A stretch of 64,000 nucleotides of DNA from Calothrix sp. NIES-4105 (GCF_002368415.1 NZ_AP018290.1:1491470-1555469); one strand, 5' to 3'; shown: positions 38,765 to 48,376, numbered from the stretch's first letter. Numbers and translations: made by a program. The notes: generated by a model not told the origin, from the letters alone.

Positions 38765-39046
38765 ATGACTCGTAGATTCTATGTGGTTCAACTTGGTTCT
38801 TACTGGAGCTTGACAAAGCACGAATACCTAAAGCTATTGCAGCATGGCGCCGTACAAAACCTTACTAGTATAGATTTAAACACATATCAAGCACGAGTAG
38901 TAAAAAAACCACCATTAAATGCCAAACCTATTGACTTGTCAGGTTTTGAGGTTGAACATTTCCAAATGGAACTCGAACACTTTATGAAAACTGGTGAGCA
39001 AACAGGATTTGACGCAGAAAAGTATATTAATATATTTTTTGAATAG
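38765..39046 (+). CDS. Hypothetical protein
   Basis: 93 residues from MTRRFYVVQLGSYWSLTKHE (ATG 38765; an earlier start at 38672 would run through the terminator hairpin). The second half is LNAKPIDLSGFEVEHFQMELEHFMKTG then GFDAEKYINIFFE. Soluble. It looks like one of the small uncharacterised proteins found beside M67/JAMM peptidases in cyanobacteria, but no name is known to me. It is convergent with the peptidase gene, overlapping by 20 bases. Confidence 0.55.
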   Translation: MTRRFYVVQLGSYWSLTKHEYLKLLQHGAVQNLTSIDLNTYQARVVKKPPLNAKPIDLSGFEVEHFQMELEHFMKTGEQTGFDAEKYINIFFE

Positions 39047-39494
39047 TCTCTTCTTGGAATTGATCAGTTTCGTCTAAACACCAGCTTCTTACATCAGCAG
39101 CTTTTCCTTTTTGAACAGAAACTATAATATATGAGTACTCTTGCCAAGCATACTCACGGTCAAACTCAGAAGGAATAGCTAGATTGTCAGTGTGCGAATG
39201 AAATATACCAATGATATTTAACGAAGCTTCGCGCGCGCGCTTTTGTGCTTGCATTAAATCTTTGGGTGCTATTGTATACCTTCGGTTACGACTAGTTTCT
39301 TGACTGTAGTCTTGATGAGTAAATAAATCAGGTGTTTCTTGCGTATTCCAAGCGTTTTCTGTAGCAATAACTTTTATACATTGTTTCTCATGACCTGATG
39401 TTACACCAAGTAAAATACCACAGCACTCTTCAGGATACGCACGTTCTGCGTTTTGGTAAATGATTTGTAAGTGTGAGTCAGTAAGTTGTATCAT
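39027..39494 (-). CDS. JAMM/M67-family metallopeptidase
   Basis: 155 residues. The JAMM zinc site is complete: Glu in AYPEECCGILLG (about 22-23), then HSHTDNLAIPSEFD (H-x-H-x7-S-x2-D, about 100-113). Prokaryotic single-domain JAMM proteins of this length cut ubiquitin-like sulfur-carrier proteins from their partners (for example Mec+ on CysO). A pathway cannot be assigned here because no thiS-, moaD- or cysM-like gene is adjacent. It is 25 bases downstream of the four-helix-bundle gene on the same strand. Confidence 0.85.
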   Translation of the reverse strand: MIQLTDSHLQIIYQNAERAYPEECCGILLGVTSGHEKQCIKVIATENAWNTQETPDLFTHQDYSQETSRNRRYTIAPKDLMQAQKRAREASLNIIGIFHSHTDNLAIPSEFDREYAWQEYSYIIVSVQKGKAADVRSWCLDETDQFQEETIQKIY

Positions 39495-39519
39495 TGAATT
39501 ATTAAGGAATCATCACAGC

Positions 39520-39879
39520 CTAAAACTTCTTGTTTAGCTTTTCAATTAACTCATCTATCGCTTGTTTAACCTCTACTGCCTTACTTACTAAGCGGTCATA
39601 CTCATCAATAGGTAACATTTGTAACTCGTAACTGAGAAGGAGAAAGTATTTAACTTCTGTGGCATTATCACTTGCTAACTCCAGATAATTAATCTTTTCT
39701 TCATTATCTTCCCTATCGTATCCCTGAGCAATCTTGATTGGAATCGCTGAACACGCTAAACGAATTTGCTGTGTCAACCCTAAAATTTCCACTTCTGGAA
39801 ATTCTTGCGTAGCTAAATAGACGGCAACTGTTAATTCATGGGCTTTTTCCCATTCTTTGATTTCTCGAAAGTCTGTCAT
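39520..39879 (-). CDS. Four-helix-bundle protein (23S rRNA-intervening-sequence family)
   Basis: 119 residues from MTDFREIKEWEKAHELTVAVY (ATG 39879). It continues FPEVEILGLTQQIRLACSAIPIKIAQGYDRE, then NYLELASDNATEVKYFLLLSYEL, the family pattern with W...A-H-x-L-x-x-x-(I/V)Y and R-x-(A/S)-x-S-I-P-x-N/K-IAEG. Members form pentameric helical bundles; their role is unknown. It is upstream of the JAMM peptidase with a 25-base gap, so probably one operon. Confidence 0.82.
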   Translation of the reverse strand: MTDFREIKEWEKAHELTVAVYLATQEFPEVEILGLTQQIRLACSAIPIKIAQGYDREDNEEKINYLELASDNATEVKYFLLLSYELQMLPIDEYDRLVSKAVEVKQAIDELIEKLNKKF

Positions 39880-40110
39880 GTTGCTTATATACAAAGAAGG
39901 ATGCTGATTTAGAGTATTAAACAGAATTAAGTATTTTATTTAATTTGTTATGAAATCATAATAAATATTTACATAAAAGTTAACATTTAGTACTTTTCAA
40001 AAACCACATAACAACTTTATAAAAAAATTATAAAACTGAAGTTTACTAAAAACTGTATAAATAGCTTTTAATTTTATTTTATTTTAAGATTTTACGGTGT
40101 CATCGGCTGC

Positions 40111-41802
40111 TCACCGTTGCCTAGAAGACAAAGGTGAACCATTGAGTGCTTGCTGCAATTGTTTTGGAGTAATACTTTGCACTAAACTTAGAGGTAATTG
40201 AGTTTGGCTAATAGTACTAGCATAGCCAGCATTTAAGTAGCGAGTATAACTTCGTTGTCCAGCAACGTAAGTTTGGAAAAAGGGAACGCTTAAAGCATTA
40301 ATATAAAAACGCGCGCTTTCAGGACTTTGGCCTATTGCTTGTTCTGGAACTGGAACAACACTACCTTTTGATTCTGCGATGGTTGAGAAGTGGGTTCCAC
40401 CGTTGATTAAAGCTAAATATTTATTTGGAGTTGTCAACCAAGTAAAAGGTTGAATTTGTTCTGGAAGCGCAGGAGCAACGGTATCAGCACTACCAGCAAC
40501 AATCATTACTGGTATATTGATTTCGCTTAGTCCAGCTTGTCCTAAGATACTGCTACTTACAGGGTTAATCGCGATTACAGCTTTTATTCTTGGGTCAGAT
40601 AGATTATATTGATTCTGTGGTAAAGTTGCAGCCAAACATTGAAGCAATTGTGAAACATTTAGAGAACTTTTTAATGCTGGGCAGTCTTTTCCTAATTGTT
40701 CATAATTTATTTTGGCGCCAGCTAAAGTCAAAGCAGTGTAACCACCAAAAGATTGCCCGACTACACCGACTTGTTGTAAATTCAAGCGTCCTCGTAAAGC
40801 CGTATTTGAATCTTGTCTGCGAGTCAGTTCATCTAATAAAAACTTTATATCTAAAGGACGGTCTATAAATTCTCTGGGGTTAGTAACTGTATCTGCTCTA
40901 CCATCTAATAAAGCTTGTAATTGTTGAGCATTACTACCAGGATGTTCAGGAACTGCGACAACAAAACCTGACTGAGCAAGATATTGAGCTAGATACGCAA
41001 AACTTGTGCGGTCAGAACCTAGTCCGTGAGAAATAACAATTACTGGGCGCCTATTTATCGTTGCTGGTAAATAAATATCAGTATTAATTATCCGGTTGCG
41101 AGATTGGTCAATAAGAGGGAGAGTTAACTTTTGTGTTTGAAAGCGTCTTGTTTGCAGTAATGTTGCAGCAGGTACAGGAGTGGTAGTTGTTTCAATTCTT
41201 GACTCTTGGTTAATCAAGGAAACTGCATTTTGAGTCTGATTTATTATAGTCTGGATTGCTTGGACAATTTCTTGAGTACGAGATAAATTAATTGAGATTG
41301 CATTTGATGAATAATTACGTAGTACATCTAGTAATGTAAATCTCTCTTTTTGCGCTGCCGAAATAATTAGTGCTGATCTAATTGCATAAAAACCATTTTG
41401 CCCAGACTCTAATTGGATAATTTCTCCCAGACGTTCTAATAATGTTTGACCAATAGGTGAATATAAAAATTGCGAAACTGCAACAGCATTAAGAGGAATT
41501 GGAGCAAGTAAAACTCGTCTTAACTGCGGTAATTCCTTTTCATCTACATACTGAGCATAAGCTGCAAAATCACTATCTATTTTACCTGTTCTAGCATATA
41601 ACTCCAACGATGTAATTGGAATAGACCTTTGTAATATGCCATAAGAAAGATTTATTCTATCGGCGCCCAAAGCTGGACGAGTGAATAAATTAGGCATGAA
41701 GTTAACGCCAACAGTTAACAATGATATTATTATTGACAGTGAAGACTTAAATAAACTTTGAGTATTAGGATATAACATCAACTTCTGTAATAAGTATTTC
41801 AT
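40111..41802 (-). CDS. Alpha/beta hydrolase with N-terminal DUF1400
   Basis: 563 residues. There is a signal or membrane segment near the N-terminus (SLSIIISLLTVGVNFMPNLF). DUF1400 (about 45-190: ADRINLSYGILQRSIPITSLELYARTGKI, LPQLRRVLL, GQTLLERLGEIIQ) precedes a PAF-acetylhydrolase/dienelactone-hydrolase-like domain: VISHGLGSDRTSFAYLAQYLA, nucleophile VGQSFGGYTAL, MIVAGSADTVAP (Asp) and NGGTHFS (His). This domain pair is a cyanobacterial speciality. It is exported, and likely substrates are esters or lipids. Single gene. Confidence 0.88.
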   Translation of the reverse strand: MKYLLQKLMLYPNTQSLFKSSLSIIISLLTVGVNFMPNLFTRPALGADRINLSYGILQRSIPITSLELYARTGKIDSDFAAYAQYVDEKELPQLRRVLLAPIPLNAVAVSQFLYSPIGQTLLERLGEIIQLESGQNGFYAIRSALIISAAQKERFTLLDVLRNYSSNAISINLSRTQEIVQAIQTIINQTQNAVSLINQESRIETTTTPVPAATLLQTRRFQTQKLTLPLIDQSRNRIINTDIYLPATINRRPVIVISHGLGSDRTSFAYLAQYLAQSGFVVAVPEHPGSNAQQLQALLDGRADTVTNPREFIDRPLDIKFLLDELTRRQDSNTALRGRLNLQQVGVVGQSFGGYTALTLAGAKINYEQLGKDCPALKSSLNVSQLLQCLAATLPQNQYNLSDPRIKAVIAINPVSSSILGQAGLSEINIPVMIVAGSADTVAPALPEQIQPFTWLTTPNKYLALINGGTHFSTIAESKGSVVPVPEQAIGQSPESARFYINALSVPFFQTYVAGQRSYTRYLNAGYASTISQTQLPLSLVQSITPKQLQQALNGSPLSSRQR

Positions 41803-42314
41803 AATCTTTTTTTATTAGGATTTACGCACCTACAACTTTCTTCAAATTATGGGAATATCATAAATTATGTTTAGATAAAATATAGCCTTTGTGCGATAAT
41901 TGAAGGTAGATACAATCACTAAATAATACAAGTTTAACCGTAAATAATTATTTATATCTCTATCAATGGTACTGTTTATATAAAATTAATATACTTAAAA
42001 AGTAGTATACCTTCTCTTACAGACTGTAGGTTGGGTGGAGGCTAGAAAGGAACCCAACATAAACATTTATAGTTTGTTGGATTACACAAGCGGAATAACC
42101 TCGTTAACAGGTCAACTTTAAATATATTCATACTTTTATAAAAATTTCAAACAATGGTGCGTGACGCTATTAGATTGTCGTAATGTTGTTTATTTGTTGA
42201 TGGCGTCACGCACCCTACATTTATGTGGGAGACGTTTGTCTGAGAGTAACAGAAAATTGATACCAAAAAATTCAAAATATTAAGTATTTGCTGTTGCTTG
42301 AGTGAACGCATGTT
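41803..42314. other. Intergenic region upstream of nifJ with two hairpin repeats
   Basis: 42026-42059 carries GGTTGGGTGGAGG...GGAACCCAAC, a family also at 226-290 and 20198. 42156-42214 is an inverted repeat with perfect 12-base arms (GGTGCGTGACGC), related to 25457-25516. The nifJ promoter must lie between these and 42315. No gene is seen. Confidence 0.55.
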
Positions 42315-43487
42315 ATGAGTAAATTTGCCACTATTGATGGAAATGAAGCGGTTGCTCGTGTTGCTTACCGTTTGAATGAAGTTATTGCTATTTATCCAAT
42401 AACACCTTCTTCTGCTATCGGGGAATGGGCAGATGCTTGGTCTGCTGCTTCCCTTGGGAATTTATGGGGTACTGTTCCTAGTGTTATTGAAATGCAAAGC
42501 GAAGGAGGTGCTGTTGCTGCTGCTCATGGCGCCTTACAAGCTGGTTCACTAACAACAACTTTTACTTCATCACAAGGGTTGTTGTTGATGATACCTAATT
42601 TGTATAAGATTGCTGGGGAACTTACAAGTGCTGTAATTCACGTTGCCGCACGCGCGCTTGCGACTCATGCACTATCAATATTTGGCGACCATAGTGATGT
42701 AATGGCAGCACGTGCGACTGGGTTTGTGATGTTATGTTCAGCTTCGGTACAGGAAGCACATGATTTTGCTTTGATAGCTCAAGCTGCAACTCTCAAAGCA
42801 CGAGTTAGCTTTATGCATTTCTTCGATGGTTTCCGTACTTCTCATGAAGTGCAGAAGGTAGAGTTATTACAAGATAATGATTTAAAAGCGCTTATAGATG
42901 AAGATTTAATTATTGCACACCGTGCGCGCGCTCTCACTCCTGACCGTCCTGTGTTACGGGGAACAGCTCAAAACCCCGATGTATATTTTCAATCTAGAGA
43001 AGGCGCCAATCCTTATTACCAAGCTTGTCCAGATATAGTTCAGCAAGTAATGGATGATTTTGGACAGCGTACAGGTAGACATTACAAGATATATGAATAT
43101 CACGGTGCCAAGTCAGCCCAGAAAGTTATCGTTATTATGGGGTCGGGATGTGAAACAGTACACGAAACAGTAGATTATTTAAATGCGCGCGGTGAAAAAG
43201 TCGGTGTTGTGAAAGTGCGGTTATATCGTCCCTTCGATGTAAAAAAATTTGTAGATGTATTACCCAGTACCGTAAAATCAATAGCTGTTCTCGACCGTAC
43301 CAAAGAACCTGGAAGTGCTGGAGAACCACTTTATTTAGATGTAGTCACCGCTATTCACGAAGCTTGGTCACAAACTTCCAACTCCCCACTCAGCACTCAG
43401 CACTCAGCACTCAGCACTCCTAAAATAGTTGGTGGTCGTTACGGGTTGTCATCTAAAGAATGCTATACAATTCAGAGTACATTCTAA
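42315..43487 (+). CDS. nifJ: Pyruvate:ferredoxin (flavodoxin) oxidoreductase, 5' part only, cut at a recombinase junction
   Basis: 390 residues against about 1190 for full NifJ. Domain I is intact: SKFATIDGNEAVARVAYRLNEVIAIYPITPSS, MQSEGGAVAAAHGALQAGS, TTFTSSQGLLLMIPNLYKIAGE, and domain II RPFDVKKFVDVLP, LDRTKEPGSAGEPLY. Near the end, a heptamer repeat (43386-43420, encoding SPLSTQHSALSTP) is inserted in frame. The conserved KIVGGRYGLSSKE is followed not by F-T-P but by CYTIQSTF and a stop, so homology breaks near 43461. The [4Fe-4S] and TPP domains are missing. The recombinase ATG touches the stop codon. NifJ feeds electrons to nitrogenase. Confidence 0.9.
   Translation: MSKFATIDGNEAVARVAYRLNEVIAIYPITPSSAIGEWADAWSAASLGNLWGTVPSVIEMQSEGGAVAAAHGALQAGSLTTTFTSSQGLLLMIPNLYKIAGELTSAVIHVAARALATHALSIFGDHSDVMAARATGFVMLCSASVQEAHDFALIAQAATLKARVSFMHFFDGFRTSHEVQKVELLQDNDLKALIDEDLIIAHRARALTPDRPVLRGTAQNPDVYFQSREGANPYYQACPDIVQQVMDDFGQRTGRHYKIYEYHGAKSAQKVIVIMGSGCETVHETVDYLNARGEKVGVVKVRLYRPFDVKKFVDVLPSTVKSIAVLDRTKEPGSAGEPLYLDVVTAIHEAWSQTSNSPLSTQHSALSTPKIVGGRYGLSSKECYTIQSTF
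43386..43420. repeat. Heptamer STRR (CACTCAG) inside nifJ
   Basis: Four to five tandem CACTCAG units in coding sequence, which keep the reading frame and add a Ser/Thr-rich loop. Confidence 0.8.
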
Positions 43488-44942
43488 ATGTCGCGAAAAA
43501 CAATGATTGTAGGATACGCGCGTGTTAGCTCAAAACATCAAGCTGATACAAATGCATTAGAACAGCAAGTCGAGCGTCTGAAAAATGCGGGCGCTGAAAA
43601 GTTATATATAGATATTGAGTCAGGTTACAAAGGTAATCGCCGCGAAGAACTAGAGCGCTTACTTGAGGACGTTAGAGCGAGGCGAGTAACTAAAGTTGTA
43701 GTAACACGGGTTGACCGATTGTCGCGGCGTGGTAAGCAGTGGTTTACTTTGGTCGAAGATTTTATCAAAAGTGAAGTTCAGCTTGTGGTGTTGGACGAAC
43801 CAATCGACTTAACAACAGCAGCGGGTAAAATGCAAGCGGGTATTGTCGCTATACTTGCTCAACATCACAGCGACCAAAAAAGTGAATCGATACGTCACGG
43901 GTGGGAACATTTACGGAATAAAGGGGCTGCGACCAAGGCGCCGTTTGGCTTAATAAAAGTGGGAGAGAAGCTTGAGAGAGATAAGCGCCCGTTCTTATGT
44001 TTGATAAATCAAAAATCTGAATTATCGTCCTGCGGACAAACTTCGTTAACGCGCTACCAAATAGCGATTGATATTAAATCAACATTTCTTGAACAACGAA
44101 GTATCAGGCGATGTTTACAAGGGATTAATCAAAAATATGGCATTTGGATAAAGTCGCATCATAATAAATGGGCTGGACGTATTGCGCTTGATATGTTTAG
44201 ATTTTCGGCACCTGGTCTTCGCTATTGGCTCAACTCACCCGTGTTACGTGGGCACACTCGCTACAGACAAGCTTCGGGGCAGTACGAAGAGCAAATAATT
44301 TATAACACCCACCCTGAAGAAATAATTATCACTGAAAGCGAATATTTAGAGATTAAGCAAATATTGGAGTGGAATAGAAACACGCGCGGTTTCGGTTCAA
44401 CACGCCAGTCACACCCACTCTCAGGACTAGTCATTTGCGCTGAGTGTAACAGTACGTGTTACAAAGGTTCTGGTTCATCAAAAAAACCATACTATCAATG
44501 TAAAAATTGGGCTACTCGCAGCTGTAGTCAACAAAAAATGGCACCTGCTTCTCTTATTGATAAAGCTGTAGTTGAAGCATTAGCGCAAAGAGCAGAACAG
44601 GTTGCTAACTATTCGTTAGACAAGACGGACGAATTAATTGAACCCGAAAACATTCGCGATTTACGCTCTGAGATTAGTAACCTCGAAGCACTAGGCAGTA
44701 ACAACCCAGCTGTTAAAGGCGCCATTGCTGAACTCAATAGTCAATTGCGGGTATTACTTGCTCAGGACAAGAGTTCAAGCACGCTCGACCGATACAAGTA
44801 TCAAATCCTGCGCGATACTTTCGGCGACACTGAATACTGGCAATTTTTAACAGATGAACAGAAAATTCCAATATACCGAGCTTTAATTAGCAAAATACTC
44901 GTTCGCGACGGGAAGCCTGTTTCGATTGAACTAAACGTGTAG
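43488..44942 (+). CDS. Large serine recombinase, XisF-like, at the nifJ junction
   Basis: 484 residues. The resolvase domain starts MIVGYARVSSKHQADTNALEQQVE (catalytic Ser about residue 14), with VVTRVDRLSRRGKQW and AGKMQAGIVAILAQ. The recombinase domain is about 185-300. A zinc ribbon, LVICAECNSTCYK...YYQCKNW...RSCSQQ (about 305-345), is followed by a coiled coil and the C-terminal tail. Length and order match XisF, which removes the fdxN element in differentiating heterocysts of Anabaena. The start (ATG 43488, or 43503) abuts the truncated nifJ stop and has no strong ribosome site, so it may be read from the nifJ promoter. Confidence 0.85.
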   Translation: MSRKTMIVGYARVSSKHQADTNALEQQVERLKNAGAEKLYIDIESGYKGNRREELERLLEDVRARRVTKVVVTRVDRLSRRGKQWFTLVEDFIKSEVQLVVLDEPIDLTTAAGKMQAGIVAILAQHHSDQKSESIRHGWEHLRNKGAATKAPFGLIKVGEKLERDKRPFLCLINQKSELSSCGQTSLTRYQIAIDIKSTFLEQRSIRRCLQGINQKYGIWIKSHHNKWAGRIALDMFRFSAPGLRYWLNSPVLRGHTRYRQASGQYEEQIIYNTHPEEIIITESEYLEIKQILEWNRNTRGFGSTRQSHPLSGLVICAECNSTCYKGSGSSKKPYYQCKNWATRSCSQQKMAPASLIDKAVVEALAQRAEQVANYSLDKTDELIEPENIRDLRSEISNLEALGSNNPAVKGAIAELNSQLRVLLAQDKSSSTLDRYKYQILRDTFGDTEYWQFLTDEQKIPIYRALISKILVRDGKPVSIELNV

Positions 44943-45375
44943 CTGGTAGAGGCGCCTCCTTCGTCATTGAAAAGTTTCAGAAAACACTGTTAATTAGCAA
45001 TTAGGTTCTAACTTATCATTAATCAGCCTTGACCCGGGTAGCATAAGCACAAACTAATATTGCTTGCAACGACAAAAAGGGGCGAATTGTTCAAGTATGA
45101 ACGTTTTGGGTAGTGGCGCCACTCTGTGCGGAATGTGGGTTTTAACTGTCTTAACTGTCTAACTATCTTCCCATTAATTTTTTAAGTGTCTTAAATGTCC
45201 TTGTACGCATATTTAATTATTGATATGATTTTAAATGGATAAAACAACTTTTAGCAAAGGAAAAATAGCAATGTCTACAAAAACTGGTTTCTCAAGAGGT
45301 AATTCCTAAACAGCAGAAATTGTAAATGATGTATGTGAATGGTAATATATTCGTAAGTACCTTTAAATAAACAAT
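44943..45375. other. Intergenic stretch with a possible tiny reading frame
   Basis: AT-rich. At 45271 an ATG with AAGGA 12 bases upstream opens MSTKTGFSRGNS, then a stop, after which the same frame reads TAEIVNDVCEW to a second stop. Either it is a 12-residue peptide or a decayed small gene. Nothing else is seen. Confidence 0.3.
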
Positions 45376-45777
45376 ATGAATTTATCTGATACTGACATAG
45401 AAATTTTGCTTTTTGGCAAATGGCGTTTTGATATAGATTTGGAAAAAAATGCTATTGAATTTAAGGATAATATGACTTATGAACGAACTACAATTCAAAC
45501 ATTTATTTTATCTAAACCTAAAGAATTAATAACAGGTAATAAATTTACTGGGGTATGGTATGTAGACGACGGCAGACTGTGTTTAATTGTTAAGACTGTT
45601 CCTAAATCTGTTTTTAATCTACAATTACCTATATTACCTAGGGTTTCTCTTGCAGATGGAGTCGCTGCTATAACTTCTTTATTTGTAACAGAACAATATA
45701 AAGTTATAGAAATTAATAATTCTCAATTTATTATGAGTGATAAAAACAAATCCTTTGTAGGGGTTAAAACAAATTAG
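45376..45777 (+). CDS. Hypothetical protein
   Basis: 133 residues. FGKWRFDIDLEKNAIEFKDNMTYERTTIQTF then GNKFTGVWYVDDGRLCLIVKTVP suggests a lipocalin-like or DUF-type small beta barrel, with the G-x-W and F-x-G-x-W-x-V-D-x-G pattern of small lipocalin-like proteins. The middle is hydrophobic (SLADGVAAITSLFV) and may associate with membrane. It is alone on the plus strand, convergent with the 847-residue gene (55 bases between stops). Confidence 0.5.
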   Translation: MNLSDTDIEILLFGKWRFDIDLEKNAIEFKDNMTYERTTIQTFILSKPKELITGNKFTGVWYVDDGRLCLIVKTVPKSVFNLQLPILPRVSLADGVAAITSLFVTEQYKVIEINNSQFIMSDKNKSFVGVKTN

Positions 45778-45832
45778 TAAAGGATGATACTAACACAAAC
45801 CTAAATATGGGTTTAACTGAAATTAGCCTTCG

Positions 45833-48376
45833 TTACTTTACCGACGTTTTTTTAACTTGACTAGTGTTTCCACTAACTTTTATTCCTAAAACTTTTAAAA
45901 TGTGACTGTTACTATTAGCAGCAATTGATGTCAACTCTTGACCCAAGATATAAAAACTCCCCGCAATACTAGCCCTATTGTAGAGTCCATTTTTTGCTTT
46001 TTTAATCGTTATCGTCGCATTTTTATTTTTGTTAACTCCTTTAAGGATAAAAATTCCACCAAAATTAAAGCTTCCAAATGCAGTTAATTTGCTGCTATTA
46101 ACACTAGCAATGATATTGGCAAAAGTATAACCTAAAAACTTTAAGTTTCCCGCAATACTGGCAGAATTATTAATATTACCATTAGCTGTGCTAAGTGTAA
46201 CTGTGGCGCCATTGAAAGCTAAAATACCGAAATTAAAATTACTTGCAGCTTGAAACCCACTGTTATTGATGCTGATACCTAACGAAGTGAACTTTTTACC
46301 AAGAAGAGTAACATCGCCAATACCATAAATCTTTTTATTCGTTAAATCAAGGTTGAAATTAGGAACACTCAGCTTCACTATATTTACTAAATTGATAACT
46401 GCATTGTTAATGGCGGTTTCGGAAGTGTTAAATGATAAAGTGCCGCTACCCAAAGATTGATTAAAAGCACTAATATCTGCTATCCCCATTGCACTTTGAT
46501 TTATCAAGTTAACTGTGAGGATGGGAATACTAACAGTTAAAAACCCTGCTAAACTGAGCTTGCTATTCTTCAATAACAAACTATTGTTAGTAATATCAAA
46601 GGTAATTCCTGCTAGGGTATTTCCTAGAACTGAAACCGTTCCTATACCACTACCACTACCAGATTTCATATCGACACTTAGAGCATCAACATCGATACTT
46701 AAAAAATTAGCAAAATTCAAATCAAAGTTTTTAAAGATAGCATTCGTAGGTGTAATTTTAAATTCAACATTGGCAATTTTATTGTTGAAAATTTCTACAC
46801 AACCATCACCGATGAAATATTGCTCAGTATCTGTCACTTTTAGTGCTAAATCTAAACTATTGTCATCCATTCCTCCAATTTTCACAAATCCCAAATTAAT
46901 TTCAGTAACTTTTAACGAACCTTCAATATTTCTAAAAGTTTTGTCTCCCTGAAGGATGAAAATTGCTTTATGACCCCAAGCTGTAATTATGCCATTAATT
47001 TCTAATCCTTCAGGTATCGGTTTCCCTGCAATTGTCGTAGGGAAGGGAGCATATTTAATTAAGGGTTTTTTTCCTTCTCCACCTCCATCTGTATTAATTG
47101 ATTCGATGTTTAAATCCACAAACTTGTCTAAAAAACCTAATGCTTTGTTCACTAAATCAGTTTGAGTAGCTTGTTTGAGAACGAAAGAATTAATTGGCCC
47201 CCGCCACAAATCTACTAAACCAACTACTTGATTGGTATTTAAAAGTAAAGCTAATTTTTCAGGGTCATTTGTATCAATGAGGAATGCCACGTTTAGGTAT
47301 ATTTGTTCCCATTTCAAATCACCGATGAAACCAAAGTTATCGAAGTAGGGAGGTAAATAAGTTCCGCCACCCTGAAAACCGATATTGCGAAATTCAGTTC
47401 CCACCAGTCCATAGGGATTAGACCAAGAATTTTCATCTTGTTGACAGAAGAATGCGGTTAAAGATTCGGGTTCGAGGGTGAGATTACCAGAGAGACATAA
47501 CGGATGTTCGTCTTTTTGTGTGGGGTCATAGCCTTGAAGAATAAGATTGCCAGTTAATCCGAAGTTTGGTTCTAAATCAGATTCAATATTTAACTTTATA
47601 AGCAGATTACTAAAAGTAGCACTAAATTTTTGAACAGAAAATAGCTGAATACTGCTAGGAATATTACCTGTTAGATTAACCTGTCCTATAGGATTAAAGC
47701 TAATAAGAGTACCTAAACAGTCAATTTTCAATTGATTATGAATAAAATTGCCAAAATTTGTCTTGATATTGCTAAAATTAATATCTCCGATAAAGTTAAA
47801 TCCTCTACTTAAATTAATTTGCCCTAGCTTTGAATGGGCATAGCAGTAGGTAATATTAGTTATAATTAATTCTGGATTGATTAAATTTAATTCGTTGAGA
47901 ATGGGAATTTGGTTTGTTAAACTGCTAAAATTAATGTCATTAGGTAATTGATATTTTAATGTAGTTTGCTTACTAAATACCAATTTAATATTTTGGCTAT
48001 TGAATAAGCCTTGAAGCCTTAATTCAATTTCTTGAATATTTTTAAAAATACCTAACTTTGGCGCCGATAATATAAATTCAGAACTGCCAAAAGTTCCGGC
48101 AATAATCTTATCAAGCGCCATATCCATGTATGGCACTGTACTAGAAGTGTCAAAAATATCGTCTAAATTTAATCGCAAATCATCAGCAAATTTCAAGTAA
48201 ATTTCTGAAGTTGACAATACTAAATCTATATTCTCTAAAGATTCAAGCTTTAATTTGATTGCTTCAGGTAGGGTAGTTCCTGCTAAATCGCTGAATAAGT
48301 TAATAATATATTTTGGATTTCTATTTGTTTCTAAATCAATAAATAACTCGTCCCAAGATTGAAAAGTATTAGACAT
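45833..48376 (-). CDS. Large unrecognised beta-rich protein, last gene of the NRPS operon
   Basis: 847 residues with no signal peptide. The second half (about 480-847) is built of repeating strands of the type G-x-(G/A)-x-V-x-(L/I)-L-G-x-x-(L/F)-x-x-(I/L) separated by Asn/Ser-rich turns (IGTVSVLGNTLAGITFDITN, YGIGDVTLLGKKFTSLGISI, AGNLKFLGYTFANIIA, AGSFYILGQELTSIA). This suggests a beta-solenoid or an elongated lipid-carrying fold of AsmA-like type (inference). The first half has similar but weaker strands. It starts 22 bases after the 556-residue gene, in the same direction as the NRPS genes. Its function is unknown. Confidence 0.6.
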   Translation of the reverse strand: MSNTFQSWDELFIDLETNRNPKYIINLFSDLAGTTLPEAIKLKLESLENIDLVLSTSEIYLKFADDLRLNLDDIFDTSSTVPYMDMALDKIIAGTFGSSEFILSAPKLGIFKNIQEIELRLQGLFNSQNIKLVFSKQTTLKYQLPNDINFSSLTNQIPILNELNLINPELIITNITYCYAHSKLGQINLSRGFNFIGDINFSNIKTNFGNFIHNQLKIDCLGTLISFNPIGQVNLTGNIPSSIQLFSVQKFSATFSNLLIKLNIESDLEPNFGLTGNLILQGYDPTQKDEHPLCLSGNLTLEPESLTAFFCQQDENSWSNPYGLVGTEFRNIGFQGGGTYLPPYFDNFGFIGDLKWEQIYLNVAFLIDTNDPEKLALLLNTNQVVGLVDLWRGPINSFVLKQATQTDLVNKALGFLDKFVDLNIESINTDGGGEGKKPLIKYAPFPTTIAGKPIPEGLEINGIITAWGHKAIFILQGDKTFRNIEGSLKVTEINLGFVKIGGMDDNSLDLALKVTDTEQYFIGDGCVEIFNNKIANVEFKITPTNAIFKNFDLNFANFLSIDVDALSVDMKSGSGSGIGTVSVLGNTLAGITFDITNNSLLLKNSKLSLAGFLTVSIPILTVNLINQSAMGIADISAFNQSLGSGTLSFNTSETAINNAVINLVNIVKLSVPNFNLDLTNKKIYGIGDVTLLGKKFTSLGISINNSGFQAASNFNFGILAFNGATVTLSTANGNINNSASIAGNLKFLGYTFANIIASVNSSKLTAFGSFNFGGIFILKGVNKNKNATITIKKAKNGLYNRASIAGSFYILGQELTSIAANSNSHILKVLGIKVSGNTSQVKKTSVK

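Noticed and set aside
46515-46952. 145-codon plus-strand frame inside the 847-residue gene
   Set aside because: Antisense shadow of a repetitive beta-rich coding sequence; Ile/Leu/Ser-rich with no motif.
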